DNA of 64,000 nucleotides from Ornithodoros turicata (GCF_037126465.1 NC_088207.1:20971049-21035048); one strand, 5' to 3'. Shown: positions 21,787 through 32,460, counted from the stretch's first letter. Translations and numbers: made by a program. The notes: generated by a model not told the origin, from the letters alone.

Positions 21787-23833
21787 ATGGCGCCCGAAAA
21801 CAGGTCCGTAGGCACGCTCACACTTTCTGCGATAATGAAATTCCTCGCTTGCACGCCCGAGTCGCGTTGCTTTGTTGAGGGTGAACGTGTGCTAGCAGCA
21901 AAACACCTCATCCTTGCTGGCATCACGCAAACCGACGCCCTTGAAGTAAAAGTCGTCGGACTTTGCCTCCAAACTTCGGGCATATACGACCAGCCACATA
22001 CCGTGGAAGCCGCGTTCTCCATTCAATCACGCGGCAGTGAAACTCCACAAGTGATCAAATGTTTATGTTCTTGCACAGCTGGGCAATCGGAGAAATGTAA
22101 ACACATTGCCGCGCTACTGCTTCACTGCTACCAGTAAGTAACGTTTATTCTCAATGTAATTAGCACCAGCATGTCGAAAACGTAGCGTCTGTTTGTGACA
22201 CATGATACAAATTATGGCTACAAATATTACTTGGCTGCTCTGCATATTGCAAGTTGCATATTTGCGCAGATTCTCATTATGAGTGATGACACTCGTTTCC
22301 GAGCATTGCCGCAGGCGTAGCCAGAGAGAGGGGTTCTGGGTGTTCAAACGTCTCCTGAAATGGTACCTTTGGTAGTGCATTTGGGAGAGGGAAACGAGTG
22401 GAAATCCTCTTCTCCCATGTAAAGTTCCCATAGAACCCTTCCTGAAATATTTTTTCTGGCTACGGTGCTGCCGCCAGCAGAGTAGAGCACTTGGATCTCT
22501 ACGCCTTTAGATTTTCAGTTTGTTAAACGATTACAAGTGGGCTTATGCAGTATCACTTGTGGTTCCTGTGTTAATAGCATCGCAAAAACTTTTGCTACAG
22601 TTAATCTGTCCTTGTGTCTCAACAGTGTTGGGATATCATCGTTGAACCACCTAAGCTGCACTGATGTGGAGTGCGCATGGGCAACCAAAAAAAAGGAAGT
22701 TCAAGAAATGTATGAAGCAGTCCCTCTTCATGACTTCTGTCACGTGGCTACAGATATAATGCCTCCCCTTTCTCGCCAAAGTCAAGAAGCCAATGCAAAC
22801 ATCCTACGAAAGGGCTGCCCAGATTCTGCAATCGAACAACATCGGTAATACAATTGCTGAGGATTTGTCGATTTAGAACAGGTACCTTAAGTTCACCAGA
22901 CCATTTAAGTCAAGTCTACGCTGTTTTGCAGAAAGCGAAAGAGGCAGTTTTCACAAACAGTAGATGGAAACGGCATCAACAACCATCGTAAGCAAATTGA
23001 TTATGTACTTTAGGTGCAATTTGATATGCTCATGCAATTATGCAAATGTTACAGTTCTGGACTCTGGGCATCCCATTCCGCTTTTGGAGTACATCAGGCT
23101 GCCACATGTGCAAGCCCTGCCAGCTGAACAACTGCTGCAACACTTGCGTTCTGTATACAGCAACCCTGGAGCAGTGCAGCACGTCGAAGCTGTAACGCGA
23201 AACCAGTCGGAATCACCAGCATGGCACAGTCACAGAAAGGGTTTGGTGACAGCCAGTATTGCTCATGCCTGCATGACAAAATGTAATTCAATACTGCGTA
23301 GCCAAAAACCTATAAATTTGCATCCCCTTATTGAGCTGCTACTTCGTAGCAAAAGGGTCTGTACCAAGCAGATGTGGGCGGGGATTGATAAAGAAAGAGA
23401 TGCACGTGTGGCATACTTGTCACTTATTCGTTCTCAGGGGCATGAGGTCTACATTAAGATCAGCGGGCTTGTGATATATGCCAAGGAGCCTTACATTGGT
23501 TGTTCACCAGATGGTATAGTGGTATTTCAGTGCAACTGTTGCGCAGGCAAGGAAGTCCTCCTTGAAATTAAGTGCCCAACAAAAATCGAAAACTCATTTT
23601 CCAACTATAAAAAGGGCAACATAAAGAGGGACTATGCCACTCAGATAAATGTACAGATGGGAGTGTGTGGAATTACATTAGCGCACTTTTTTGTGTATGT
23701 TGGTCTTACAGACTATTATTTGCAAGAAGTAGTGTATGATGCCAATGCATTTCATAGCCTGTGCAAACCAATCACCGAAGTTTATCGGGAGTATGTGATT
23801 GATGAGCTGCGCACCAGGATTTGTGTAAAGTGA
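21787..23833 (+). CDS. SWIM zinc finger + YqaJ-type nuclease, four predicted exons
   Basis: Predicted exons 21787-22133, 22626-22844, 22932-22987 and 23058-23833, all with GT-AG borders (donors GTAAGT, GTAATA, GTAAGC; acceptors CTCAACAG, TTTTGCAG, TGTTACAG) and in frame throughout, giving about 465 residues. A SWIM finger (C92, C94, C104, H106) is followed by an SCTDVECAW segment usual in this family, then a YqaJ/lambda-exonuclease domain with W264, R268, TAS at 273-275, E321, D360 (SPDG), E378 and K380 (EIK). All PD-(D/E)XK catalytic residues are present. It should cut or resect DNA and is probably an accessory to the convergent transposase. The exon model is inferred. The start is the first ATG inside the terminal repeat. 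Confidence 0.85.
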
Positions 23834-24029
23834 ACATGAATTATGTTGCCATGAAAAAATTGCTTGTATTAGGTTTATTGCCATGTATATATTTTGTATG
23901 TTATTCTTTGTGAAAGTCTGATAGTGTATAAACACATTCACAGCAATATCTAAGCTTGTATCTTTACTATAAAATTAATAGCATAGGCACATTACAAGGC
24001 TGGAAGAACGGCAATAGTATCAATGCTCT
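23834..24029. other. 3' UTR side of the YqaJ gene
   Basis: AT-rich, non-coding sequence after the TGA stop. I see no unambiguous polyadenylation signal here. Confidence 0.3.
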
Positions 24030-25728
24030 GTCACAACTCTACAGCTCATCACAGATGCAGGGCAGTTAGTAATGACGCAGATCTAGAAAACAAGATACTG
24101 CAGACACACTAAGCAATTATGACAAGACTAAGGCTCAGTACTTCACACATATACAAGACCAGCCATTGATATACAGAGGTCAATAAAAGCTATATAATAA
24201 ATATCACAGAAAAGTACAATATCACAGCTTCCCAAGTAAATACAAGGTCAAAAGCTCATTATTATATATTTACAGGAAAAACTATTGCACAAGTCACTGT
24301 AAAGGATGAAAAAGTCGAGAGAGATCACAAAAATAATGTTATTGAACACATTATTACAGTTGTATTATCACAGCTTGAGAAAATGTCGCAGAGTGTATTA
24401 CGGGGATATCTCCTCCGGAAGTACAGGGTGTTACCCTATAAAAGTCTACCCGCGCCGGCATGCCGTGCTCGCCAATTACTCAATGCAGGCGGTACAATGT
24501 GTTGCCTACGTATAAAACTCATAAGGACATTCCATCATGGTAAATATCGAAGTGATTGAGCACCGTAACGCAAAGTTATAGCGCAAAACGTGAGGTTCCC
24601 GTAGTCAAAACAGCCAAGATGGCGCCTCTCAGTTAGCAGACGACATCCCTTTTGGGTGTCGTCTGCTTAGTATGCGTCGGCATTTATCGTTACTCACGTT
24701 TCTTACTTCTGAGCAAAATATGACAGTTACACGAAAACGAAATGAAATCTGCAGTTCGATCCGGCTGGCAGGACATGCGACACGTTGTCGTGTGGGGAGC
24801 GGCATGTGCAAGTGCTCTTCTCAACGCCGCCATCTTGTTTGTTTTGACTATGGGAATTTCACGTTTTGAGTTATAACTTCGTGCTGCGGCACTCCATCAC
24901 TTTGAAATTTACCAAGATTAAATGTCCTTATGAGCTTTGTATAAAGATCGCACAATATGCCACCTGCATTGAGTAATTGGCGAATACGGCATGGCGGCAC
25001 GGGTAGACTTTTATAGGGTAACACCCTGTACTTTGCACAATGTCCTACGAAAACCTATCTGGTGCCACAACTCGTTCACAAACCTACAGCTCATTACAGG
25101 TGCAAGGCAGTTAATGATGTATACGTAGATCTAGAAAACAGTATTGTGCACACACTAAACAAATATGACAAGACTCAGTACTTCACACATGTACACTGCT
25201 AGCCATTGATGTACAAAAGATATACAGAAACTAAAATATCACAAAAAAGTTTATCACAGCTTCCAAAGGAATTACAAGGTTACAGCTGGTTATTGTAGTG
25301 TATGGGACACAGCTGTCTAAAATCAGCACTCCGTGGTTTATCCCATCTGAAATGGCAAGGTGTTGCAAGACTTTCTTTCGAGTAATAAACACGTGCAGCA
25401 CATGGTCCACCTTCAAATATAATATTGGCACAACACTTTTAAGTTCAACTGAGGTAATACGGGCCGCGGAACTACTGACATGCGATTTTAGCTAACCGTG
25501 TCCCCAAAAGTACACGCACGAGAACATCTTACACAAGTCACTGTAAAGAAAAATCTCCAAAGACAATCACAAAAATATAATGTATATGAAAATGTATATC
25601 ACAACTTTTAGCGAGCATTTGTACTGAAGAAAATATTTCAGATGAAATCTCACTGAGTGTAGTACGGTGATATCTCCTCTGGAAGTACCTTGCACAAATG
25701 TCCTACAAAAATCTATCCGGTGCAAAAA
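24030..25728. repeat. Tandem duplication of the transposase 3' region
   Basis: Copy 1 (24030-24423 continued at 25031-25066) and copy 2 (25067-25728) are diverged direct repeats. Shared landmarks are TACAGCTCATYACAG, GTAGATCTAGAAAACA or close variants, ACAAGTCACTGTAAAG, GATATCTCCTCYGGAAGTA and GTCCTAC. Copy 2 overlaps the end of the transposase frame and copy 1 is a degenerate non-coding duplicate. Copy 1 is split by the MITE, while copy 2 keeps the unoccupied site GAAGTACCTTGC. Confidence 0.75.
24424..25028. mobile_element. Foldback MITE, TIR CAGGGTGTTACCCTATAA, TA target
   Basis: The ends CAGGGTGTTACCCTATAA and its inverse TTATAGGGTAACACCCTG match exactly, and similarity of the arms continues inwards (AAGTCTACCCG, CCAATTACTCAATGCA, CATAAGGACAT). 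The centre is a perfect hairpin, AGCAGACGACA...TGTCGTCTGC at about 24637-24668. TA flanks both sides. The intact paralogous site at 25684-25695 shows what the locus looked like before insertion. Non-coding, 605 bp. Confidence 0.93.
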
Positions 25729-27484
25729 TCGGTGCAGACAGATTTGTTACACCAGCTGTGATCATAACGATATCATCTAGGATAGGTACCATGCTCCACA
25801 ACACTCTGGTTGACAGGATTTTGAATACCTTTATTCTTTGAATTGCACGTTCCACATGAACCCTTGCGGAAGCAATGCTTTGCGTCTGTAGAGCTTCACG
25901 CTTAGGAAACTGTTTCATCTGTTTCTTAAAAGGTGGCCTCACCACATTAACAAGGTGTTGCTCACAGATTGAATCAATTAAAAATCCCCTGTCCACCTTA
26001 AGTGCATCGCTGAATGGTTCAAGTTTTTCGACAAAACCGCTGTCCTCAAATATTTTTTTATCAGAGGCCTTACCCCCGTAACCCTTAGAAACAAAGGCGA
26101 TTATGCCACCAGGTGTAACTGCAATCATATATTTGCATGTAAATCCCTTCTTGTAGTAAGAGTACACGTTAAGTGCACAACTGAGGCACTTTGGCTGCGA
26201 CACTGGGATTTCAGTGCAGTCAAGAACTGCCCTGACATTTTGAAACTGCTTGAACTGCTTCGGCATATTCCTTATTACCTCGTCCTTATCAGGTAGCACT
26301 ACAACTGATGCCAAAACCTGGGCTAGAACTTTGACAGTGTGCGTAATTACACTTGAGCATGTTGTAAGCGAGCAACCAAAAAGCTTGCTCAAAAATGTTG
26401 TTGATACATTATGTTTCAATTTCATCATTGTCAGCACAATCTTTTCTCTTGCTGACAGCTGGTGCCTTGCAGAAAGAGTAACTATGTTTTCATAGCACTG
26501 TACAAGTGAATTGAGAAGTGCTAGTGATGGCAGACCAGTGAAGGATGTTATGTTTGCATCATTTATCATGAGTGTAAACTTTTGTGCAAAGTCACCTGAG
26601 GTAACTTGGACTGCTCTTTCCTGGGTGGTAGATGGCATTGAGCTTCCTGTCTCGTTCTGGATGGTGCTCTCTAATGACAGCATCAGTTCTGCTACCTCGA
26701 TTTCAGCAGCAGAGTACTGTCTGTCATCTTGGGGCTCGGCCAAGGTGTTTTCGTCACAGCCGCAACAGTGCACCTTTCAAGAAAGAACAACAATTTTGTT
26801 GCACAAACTTGGTTTTCTGGTCGTTTCCATTGCTTGGTGTTGTGGTTCAAATACATACATTTAGGCTAAAGTGAATAACATGAACCATGAACACATGGTT
26901 GCACTTACGTTGTTTTCTTGGACTTGAGAACGCCGCTCCTTGCGAGCCAGTCTCTCATCGCCAAGCCTCGCCTCTCTTTCAGCTCGTTTGGCATTGAACG
27001 TTGATGTTGTAGGGAGGTTTCGACTCGGCACTGCCGTCTTCTTTAGTCGCCTCGTCTTCGTGGGAATTTCTGTGGCAGGGAGAAGACACCGAAGGAAAGT
27101 TACAGAGCGCGTGCACCCACGATATTTGCACGCTGAACGAAGTGTACGTAAACTGAAACTTACGTGTACGTAAGCTGTATGTAAGTGAAACTTACGTGGC
27201 AAGATGTAGTCCTCATCACGAAAGTGTTTAGAGCAGACAAGCATCGTTGGGGTGACAGTTTTCCCGATGCGAAGGCGATGTATCCATGCTTTGCGGCGAT
27301 TTGTTCGACGCTGTGGCTGGTCGGAGTGATTTTCGTTACCGTGTGGGAAGTGATGGAAAGATATTGATTTATCTTTCCATCTGGCTGATAGACACTGCGG
27401 TACGCTACAGAATTCCTTCGACACACGTTTTTTGTTATGTGGACACATGCCGCATGCAAAACACTCGCAATGTCTCCCGTACAA
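25703..27484 (-). CDS. THAP + DDE (DDE_4-type) transposase, three predicted exons
   Basis: On the minus strand, predicted exons 27484-27196, 27069-26909 and 26773-25703 have GT-AG borders (donors GTAAGT twice, acceptors CTGCCACAG and CTTGAAAG) and join in frame into about 506 residues. The N-terminal THAP finger has C26, C31, C84, H87 with W67 and F88. A basic linker (KRAEREARLGDERLARKERR) follows. The catalytic domain has D335 (LDCTEIPV), D411 (KVDRGFLI) and E458 (SARVHVERAIQRIK), as in Harbinger-like DDE_4 transposases. It should bind the element ends and cut and rejoin DNA. All key residues are intact and the stop lies at the expected C-terminus. The start is the first ATG of the THAP frame and could lie elsewhere. 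Confidence 0.9.
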
Positions 27485-27567
27485 TCGAAGCGGGCCGCCC
27501 CACTACCACTACTACGTCGTGACCTGTTTTCAGAAGTTCTAAGCTTGAGCGCTAGGTGGCGTCCGTC

Positions 27568-27589
27568 TTGCTGGAGTTGCCAATACTCT
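27568..27589 (-). repeat. Right terminal inverted repeat
   Basis: Inverse complement reads AGAGTATTGGCAACTCCA and on, partner of 21738-21759. The transposase start codon lies about 85 bp inside. Confidence 0.85.
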
Positions 27590-27700
27590 TCTTATATGGT
27601 AAAGCACCTGTCGCATCAGCAACGGTGTCAGAATGTCCAATCCAGGATAATCACGCGTGCAGTGGACGCCTAGTTGTCCTTCGTTCTACTAAACAGGCTT
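27590..27700 (-). pseudogene. LINE RNase H remnant, 5' flank of the transposon insertion
   Basis: On the minus strand the frame LSWIGHSDTVADATGALPYK runs up to the transposon end. It resembles the final part of a LINE RNase H domain (WxxGH...AD.TA.A) with small deletions, and would precede the zinc-finger part at 21450-21737. Weak on its own; the paired position is the main support. Confidence 0.4.
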
Positions 27701-28405
27701 TGGGGCTGTATCTCAACGCACGAAAGTCGCTACAAGACCGGAAGCATAACATCACTGAGGCACCGTTTACATTGGCATGGGCGCTACACCCCTGATCCAG
27801 TATCGTGGTCCAGACACTGGTCTTCCTCTGGCCTTCCTCGTGGAATTCCTAATGGACACTGATCTCCTTTATACACCCCTTCGTAGAACTGCAGTGGTAT
27901 TGTGACTTTTATGCCTGTGAGTACTGACATTATCTGGTCATGACAGCTTCATGTCATACCCTGGATGGAGATTCAAGCGGAAGCCTAAAGTTGGGAGATG
28001 GGCAATATTTCGCACGGAGGCTGTTCGAAAAGACTGTCAAACAGAGAAAAGCAGGATCTGTTTGAAACTCGGTGGTTCCCGATCTGAAGATTTTGTTCGG
28101 ATCAACCTTCACCAGACTGTAGACTTTTTCCACTGTTCGGCGTACCTTCGATGCATTATCATTATTCATCCATTATCGCCACATCCTTTTATATCTCGCA
28201 CCAGGGTTCCCTGAGATAGCGAGCCACAAATTTCCTTACCCTTCGTCACTGCACGTCTTTGTTGTTGTACACGGACACACTAATATGATGTAGGACAGTC
28301 GTTCGCCATTGAAACCGAGCCCTACCCCACAGCCGTCTGAGTGGTGAGCCGATTGCGATTACATTCGATTGCAGTGAGCTCACGAGGTCGGTCCTCGCGA
28401 AAAGG
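27701..28405. other. Intergenic, nothing recognised
   Basis: Overlapping short frames on both strands, no domain or repeat end identified. Confidence 0.4.
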
Positions 28406-28635
28406 TTACAGAGGGGGCTGAGATCCTGAAGCTGATGCGTTGAGGTTGATAGCGGCCCCTAAACTTTGCAACGGTCCTTGTAAAGAGCTTTGCTGCACGC
28501 CGCTCTTCAGCGCATCGTATTGTCCCTGCAACGCCAGACCTCTGCCCAACACAGAGCGTGCGGTGCGACTTGCAGCACGTACTGATGGTGTGCATTCTTT
28601 CCCAGCAAGAGCGCGGAGAATCCTGTATTCTTGCA
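28406..28635 (-). other. Exon-like open segment, unknown
   Basis: On the minus strand an acceptor-like TATTCTCTTGCAAG is followed by about 76 open codons (RILRALAGKECTPSVRAAS...) ending in a glutamine- and serine-rich C-terminus and TAA. Composition looks protein-like, but I recognise no family. A LINE tail lies immediately upstream, so any gene would have its preceding intron invaded. Confidence 0.2.
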
Positions 28636-28644
28636 AGAGAATAC

Positions 28645-29085
28645 AACGACAACAAAACAACAACAACTTTATTTTTCGCTTTGGGGAGTGAGGAGGTTCA
28701 TCGCCACAGGCGATACTCTACCCCATTGCTGATGGGAATGTGGGGAATAAAATAACGAGCCCCTTCACAATAACGATCGAAGTCCGATGGTGTCCAGAAA
28801 TGTCAGAAGAGCTTTGAGCGCAGAGCGTTGCTGGGCTGGATTAGGCCAGGGACCAAGCAATTTCTATAGGGAGAAGGGGCAAGAGTCCAGCTGACGAAGA
28901 GACTCGGAGAGTGTGGTTCGGGAAGGGTGGTAGTGGGGGCAATGAAGAACATTATGCTCCAGATCCTCAAGGACACCACAGTGGCAGCAGGTGGGAGAGT
29001 CAGCATGTCTCAAGCGGTAACGCCACTGAGCTGTAAAGACAGTAAAGACATCCTGCTTTTCTGCGCTCGATATAGTTATCATTGA
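28645..29085 (-). pseudogene. I-type LINE 3' end, minus strand
   Basis: Encodes the C-terminal finger CHCGVLEDLEHNVLHCPHY and RTTLSESLRQLDSCPFSL, nearly the same as the plus-strand copy at 39935-40154. It ends with GGGGTAGAGTATCGCC, CTCCCCAAAGCG and AATAAAGTTGTTGTTGTT at 28650-28680. 5'-truncated. Confidence 0.8.
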
Positions 29086-29109
29086 TGCGATCTTCGCGCT
29101 GTCCTGGAT

Positions 29110-29690
29110 CGGGTATGTCCTTGGCCATTAGATTTGGTTTCAGTGACCCCCATTGTTTTAAGAGGTTGTTCCGTGCTCTTGTTATCCCGAGGCTTGAATA
29201 TTGTTCAGTAGTGTGGAATAGTACTGGTCTAGCTCTGACATCTCAAACCGAGGATATGTGAATCTGTCATGACAGATATTTGGGAAGGCGTTTCTATTAT
29301 GAATGCTTGATAGTTTTAAATCGCTGCGATATACAGTCGTTGGATTGTAGACGTACAACTCGTGATTGGGTTTTCCTTTACAAGTGTGCGCTTGGTATTT
29401 TTGACTCTGGATGTTTGACGCCAGCTATTTGTTTATCTAAGACATTATCAAGTGTTCGAAGTGGTTCAAGTGAATTTACAAAATCCAATAATACGGTTGC
29501 AAGGAATAGGGTACATGATGCTTGTGATATTGACATGTATATTTCAGACGTTAAAAAATTCAAAGGGCTTTTAACTAGTACTTAATCTACTATTGTGTAT
29601 GTCAATTTTTTAAATGAGTGTCTTTGCGCCATTGTTTGGGCTCTAGGGCCGTTTATGGGCAAGCTAATAAGCGAAATGAAATGAAATTAT
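29110..29690 (+). pseudogene. CR1/Jockey-like LINE RT C-terminus
   Basis: The readings FRALVIPRLEYCSVVWNSTG and, after a frame break, CDIQSLDCRRTTRDWVFLYK match the thumb and C-terminal region of LINE reverse transcriptases (VxPxLEYCxxVW, LxxRRxxxDLxFLYK). The 3' end is a (GAAAT)n tail at about 29675-29690. A different family from the I-type copies nearby because it lacks RNase H and the C-terminal finger. Dead. Confidence 0.75.
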
Positions 29691-30084
29691 ATTGGAGAAT
29701 GCCACATCACATTCAAAATCAACTTGTTGATGTGGCTTGTTGCTGAGGCAACGCGACAAGCGTTCGATGCCCCCATGAAATTTGTTGTGAACACCTCGGC
29801 TACTTCCGCACTTTTGTTGTTGCAGTTATTCATACATTCAACTTATGTACATGCGAGGGTGTTACCCCAGGTGTTTCAAACTCGCGCGCAGTCAAGCCTT
29901 TTAGAGATGATTTTGACACCACCCAACAGATGGAGCAGCGTGCTTAGTCCTAATCTCCTGCCGGCTATCAGCTTACCCCACGTGACTCTCCAACTGCGCC
30001 TCCTCTCGTTTTTCGGTCACCTCTTCCTTCTCTTGGACGCACACTTTTCAAACCTCGCTGATATCGCCGTGACAGTATGTGGTG

Positions 30085-30280
30085 GTGGTGGTGGTGGTCG
30101 TGGTGGTGGTGGTGATGTTGAAAGGGCTTGCCGTTGTCGGCCTCACGTATGTTGGCAACGTCACGACTGACGCCCTGGGGAAATGTGCGTCCTGGGCCGA
30201 CTTCTAGGGGAACTGTGCCGACATATGTCTGAAAGCGTCTGAGGAAAACCCAGGAAAAGTGACAGTATGCGCATTCTGCC
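30085..30280 (-). mobile_element. SINE body, minus strand
   Basis: On the minus strand: TTTCCTGGGTTTTCCTCAG, ACATATGTCGGCACAG, AGTCGGCCCAGGACGC, CAGTCGTGACGTTGCCAAC, GAGGCCGACAACGGCAAG and an (ACC)n tail. The same order is seen at 57345-57440 (minus, with a tRNA-like head) and 55315-55435 (plus). The tRNA-like head is missing here. Confidence 0.7.
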
Positions 30281-30301
30281 ATCCCCTCCGTCTGTACCAA
30301 T

Positions 30302-30430
30302 TGCGGCCTTCGTGGATCAGTTAGTAGCGTCTCTGCCTATTGATCCAAAAGGTTGTGGGTTCGATCCTGGTTGAGAACACCAGCAGTTCGGTGGCGTAAG
30401 TTGACTATGTGATGTGTGCCATGCGAAATA
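30302..30430 (+). mobile_element. tRNA-derived SINE head, plus strand
   Basis: TGGATCAGTTAG (30313-30324) fits a Pol III A box and GGTTCGATCC (30358-30367) a B box, at tRNA-like spacing. There is no acceptor stem or folded tRNA, and the sequence runs on into non-tRNA material (GCAGTTCGGTGGCGTAAG). A second SINE family in divergent orientation to its neighbour. Confidence 0.55.
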
Positions 30431-30674
30431 ACTCTCTTTGTTACGACCCGCTATATAATGTAATTTAATATAAGTTAATAACGAATCAATTTTAATGAAG
30501 TCACAAACAAAGTGAAAATTTGTCAATGCTGTTTAATCAATGCTCCAGGGCACTACGCATTCCGTAAATACTATATAACTGCAACCTTTATAGTAACTTA
30601 ATCTTAATTTAGAAGAGTAATACAATATAAGACAACGCAATACCTGATTGCATTTACAGCTGGTGTACAGCTGA

Positions 30675-32460
30675 GGAGTACAGCTTTTTATCGCTTGCTA
30701 GGTGTTACGGTAGACGCAGGGCTGTCTTGGGTGAAGCACATAGCGAGCTTGGAAGCCAAGGTCCGCCGGTGTGTGGCGGCCCGTGTGTGATGACGAAGAC
30801 GTGCCTCTGCTGCCACGCGCTACGGGCTGGCACGGCAGTTCTACCGGCACCGTCCTAGCGTGAGGCCACGTCCATCTGCCCGCTGGGACATTCCATCATC
30901 GCCGGTCAGGACTCATGTAGAGGAACTCCACCTCCTCTACAGGTGGATTGCGGTGATCAGGCATCTGGCAGGCATGAAGTGGGGCAGTGCCATGGTGTCG
31001 CTTTTGGCCGTCCACCGAGATTTGGTTCGCGGGTCACTTGCATACAGCTTGCCTGTGTTGAATGGTCTTCCACTTTCCTCAGTCCATAAGCTTCAGTGCC
31101 TCATGGCGCGCAGTCTCCGAGTGTGCTTGGGAGTCCCTCGGGCGGCAGAGACCCATATGTTCATTGCTGAGGCTAAGGAAGCCCCACTTGAAGTTCTTCG
31201 CTACGGGGAGACGTGTCGGCAGTACCTCCGCCTTCTAGCTCACCATCGGCGGCATCCGCTAGTTAGGAAGCTGCGGAGACGCAAGCACAGCAGTGTATAC
31301 ACCCATGTGTCTCTCAACTGAAGGCTAGCATACCTGACTTTGTGGTCGCACCCACAGCTCCCAGCACTCCTCCTTGGACGTTTCCGGTGCCCTGCATTTC
31401 TCTATCGGCGCCTGGGCTAACGGGGAAGAAAGGCAACGTCGCTGCATGCGTGACGAAGCAGCTCACTCTCGATATGATGAGCTCGTGTTATGATACTTCC
31501 ACCGCAGTTTCCACGGACGACTCAACCACGGGGGGAAGTTGGTCGTCTGCCTTTGTCATTCCCTCCGAGTCAATTTCAGATGGCCATCATCTCTCACATA
31601 AAACATCGTCAACATGCGCTGAGCTTTATGCTATTATTTTCGCCTTGCGGAAAATTACTGACAGCCCCGTTCGCTCCTGGGTCGTTTTTATAGATTCGAG
31701 ATCTGCACTGCAATGTGTGGCAACTATGGGACTTCGCGGCTTCCTCAGTCCCGTGGTCATTGAAATTCTACAAGTATACCAGAATGCAAGCGCACAGGGC
31801 CACTCTATCGTCTTCCTGTGGATCCCGGGTCATGTGGGCATCAGCGGAAACGAGGACCCAGATCGAACAGCCGCAGGCGCGCACCAGTACACCCGGCGTG
31901 TCCCCGTCATCTTTTCTCGGGGGGATCGCCGTTACCTCGTCTCAAGCCTCACTGGCCCCATGATGCAGTCTCAATGGCAACGTGACATCACCACCCACTC
32001 ATCGGTTTTACTACGTTGACCCCAGCTTGTCCCTTACTCTCCCCCGCGGAATGCCGCGTTCTTTTGCCACACTCTTCCACCGCATGAGACTTAATGTGGC
32101 GTTTACACCGGCCTTCAAACACCTCCTCAGTGTCGGCGCGTCCAGCCTCTGTTCCACGTGTGGTGTGCGTGGCGACCTCCATCACGTCCTCCTGGTCTGC
32201 GGAGAGTACGATCGCAAGCGTGCCCTCATGCAAACCGCTCTCCAACGCGTCGATCAACGCCAGTTCGACTTAGCCAAAATTCTCGGGCCATGGTCGGACC
32301 CCTCCCATCTGATGCAAGGCTACGAGCTGTTGCTGAGTTCCTCTCCAGCACAGGACTAATGGACGAACTCTAACCGGACAACTTTCCATCATCATCACTT
32401 TCTCATCCCTTCCTCAAGCGCAATGGGGCAGTGTACCGCCCATAACGGACCATAATGACC
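30675..32460 (+). pseudogene. I-type LINE: RT C-terminus, RNase H, zinc finger
   Basis: RT end (LLGVTVDAGLSWVKH, then after the inserted LTR WIAVIRHLAGMKWG...LQCLMARSLRVCLGV), then RNase H with D (STDDSTT), E (CAELYAI), D (FIDSRSAL) and GHVGISGNEDPD, then a C-terminal finger (CSTCGVRGDLHHVLLVC) and FDLAKILGP. RNase H after RT marks the I group of non-LTR elements. Stops and frame changes near 31321 and 31990, plus the LTR at 30772, disable it. The 3' UTR has CAAGCGCAATGGGGCAGTGT and ends in CAT-rich sequence near 32460. Confidence 0.9.
30772..30941 (+). repeat. Solo LTR inserted in a LINE
   Basis: A 170-bp LTR (TGTGGCGGCCC...CCTCCTCTACA) interrupts the LINE coding sequence. GGTG precedes (30768-30771) and follows it (30942-30945), a 4-bp target duplication. 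Deleting the LTR and one GGTG restores an unbroken LINE reading KVRRWIAVI. Closely related LTRs bound the compact element at 59757-60703, and a relative is at 51762. A solo LTR forms by recombination between the two LTRs of a full element. Confidence 0.92.

Larger units (their letters stand above)
21738..27589. mobile_element. Two-gene DNA transposon (YqaJ nuclease + THAP/DDE transposase)
   Basis: The left end AGGGTATTGGCAACTCCA and the inverse of the right end AGAGTATTGGCAACTCCA match at 20 of 22 positions including the following three or four bases, forming terminal inverted repeats 5.85 kb apart. Between them lie two convergent multi-exon genes, both open when joined at consensus splice sites, and a non-coding middle with a tandem duplication and a MITE. 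Sequence on both sides looks like one minus-strand LINE. From memory, the eukaryotic ISL2EU group pairs a THAP/DDE transposase with a YqaJ protein. I could not find a convincing target duplication, so the exact ends may be off by a few bases. Confidence 0.85.

Noticed and set aside
30302..30375. tRNA gene
   Set aside because: Pol III boxes present but it cannot be folded into a tRNA by eye and continues into non-tRNA sequence.
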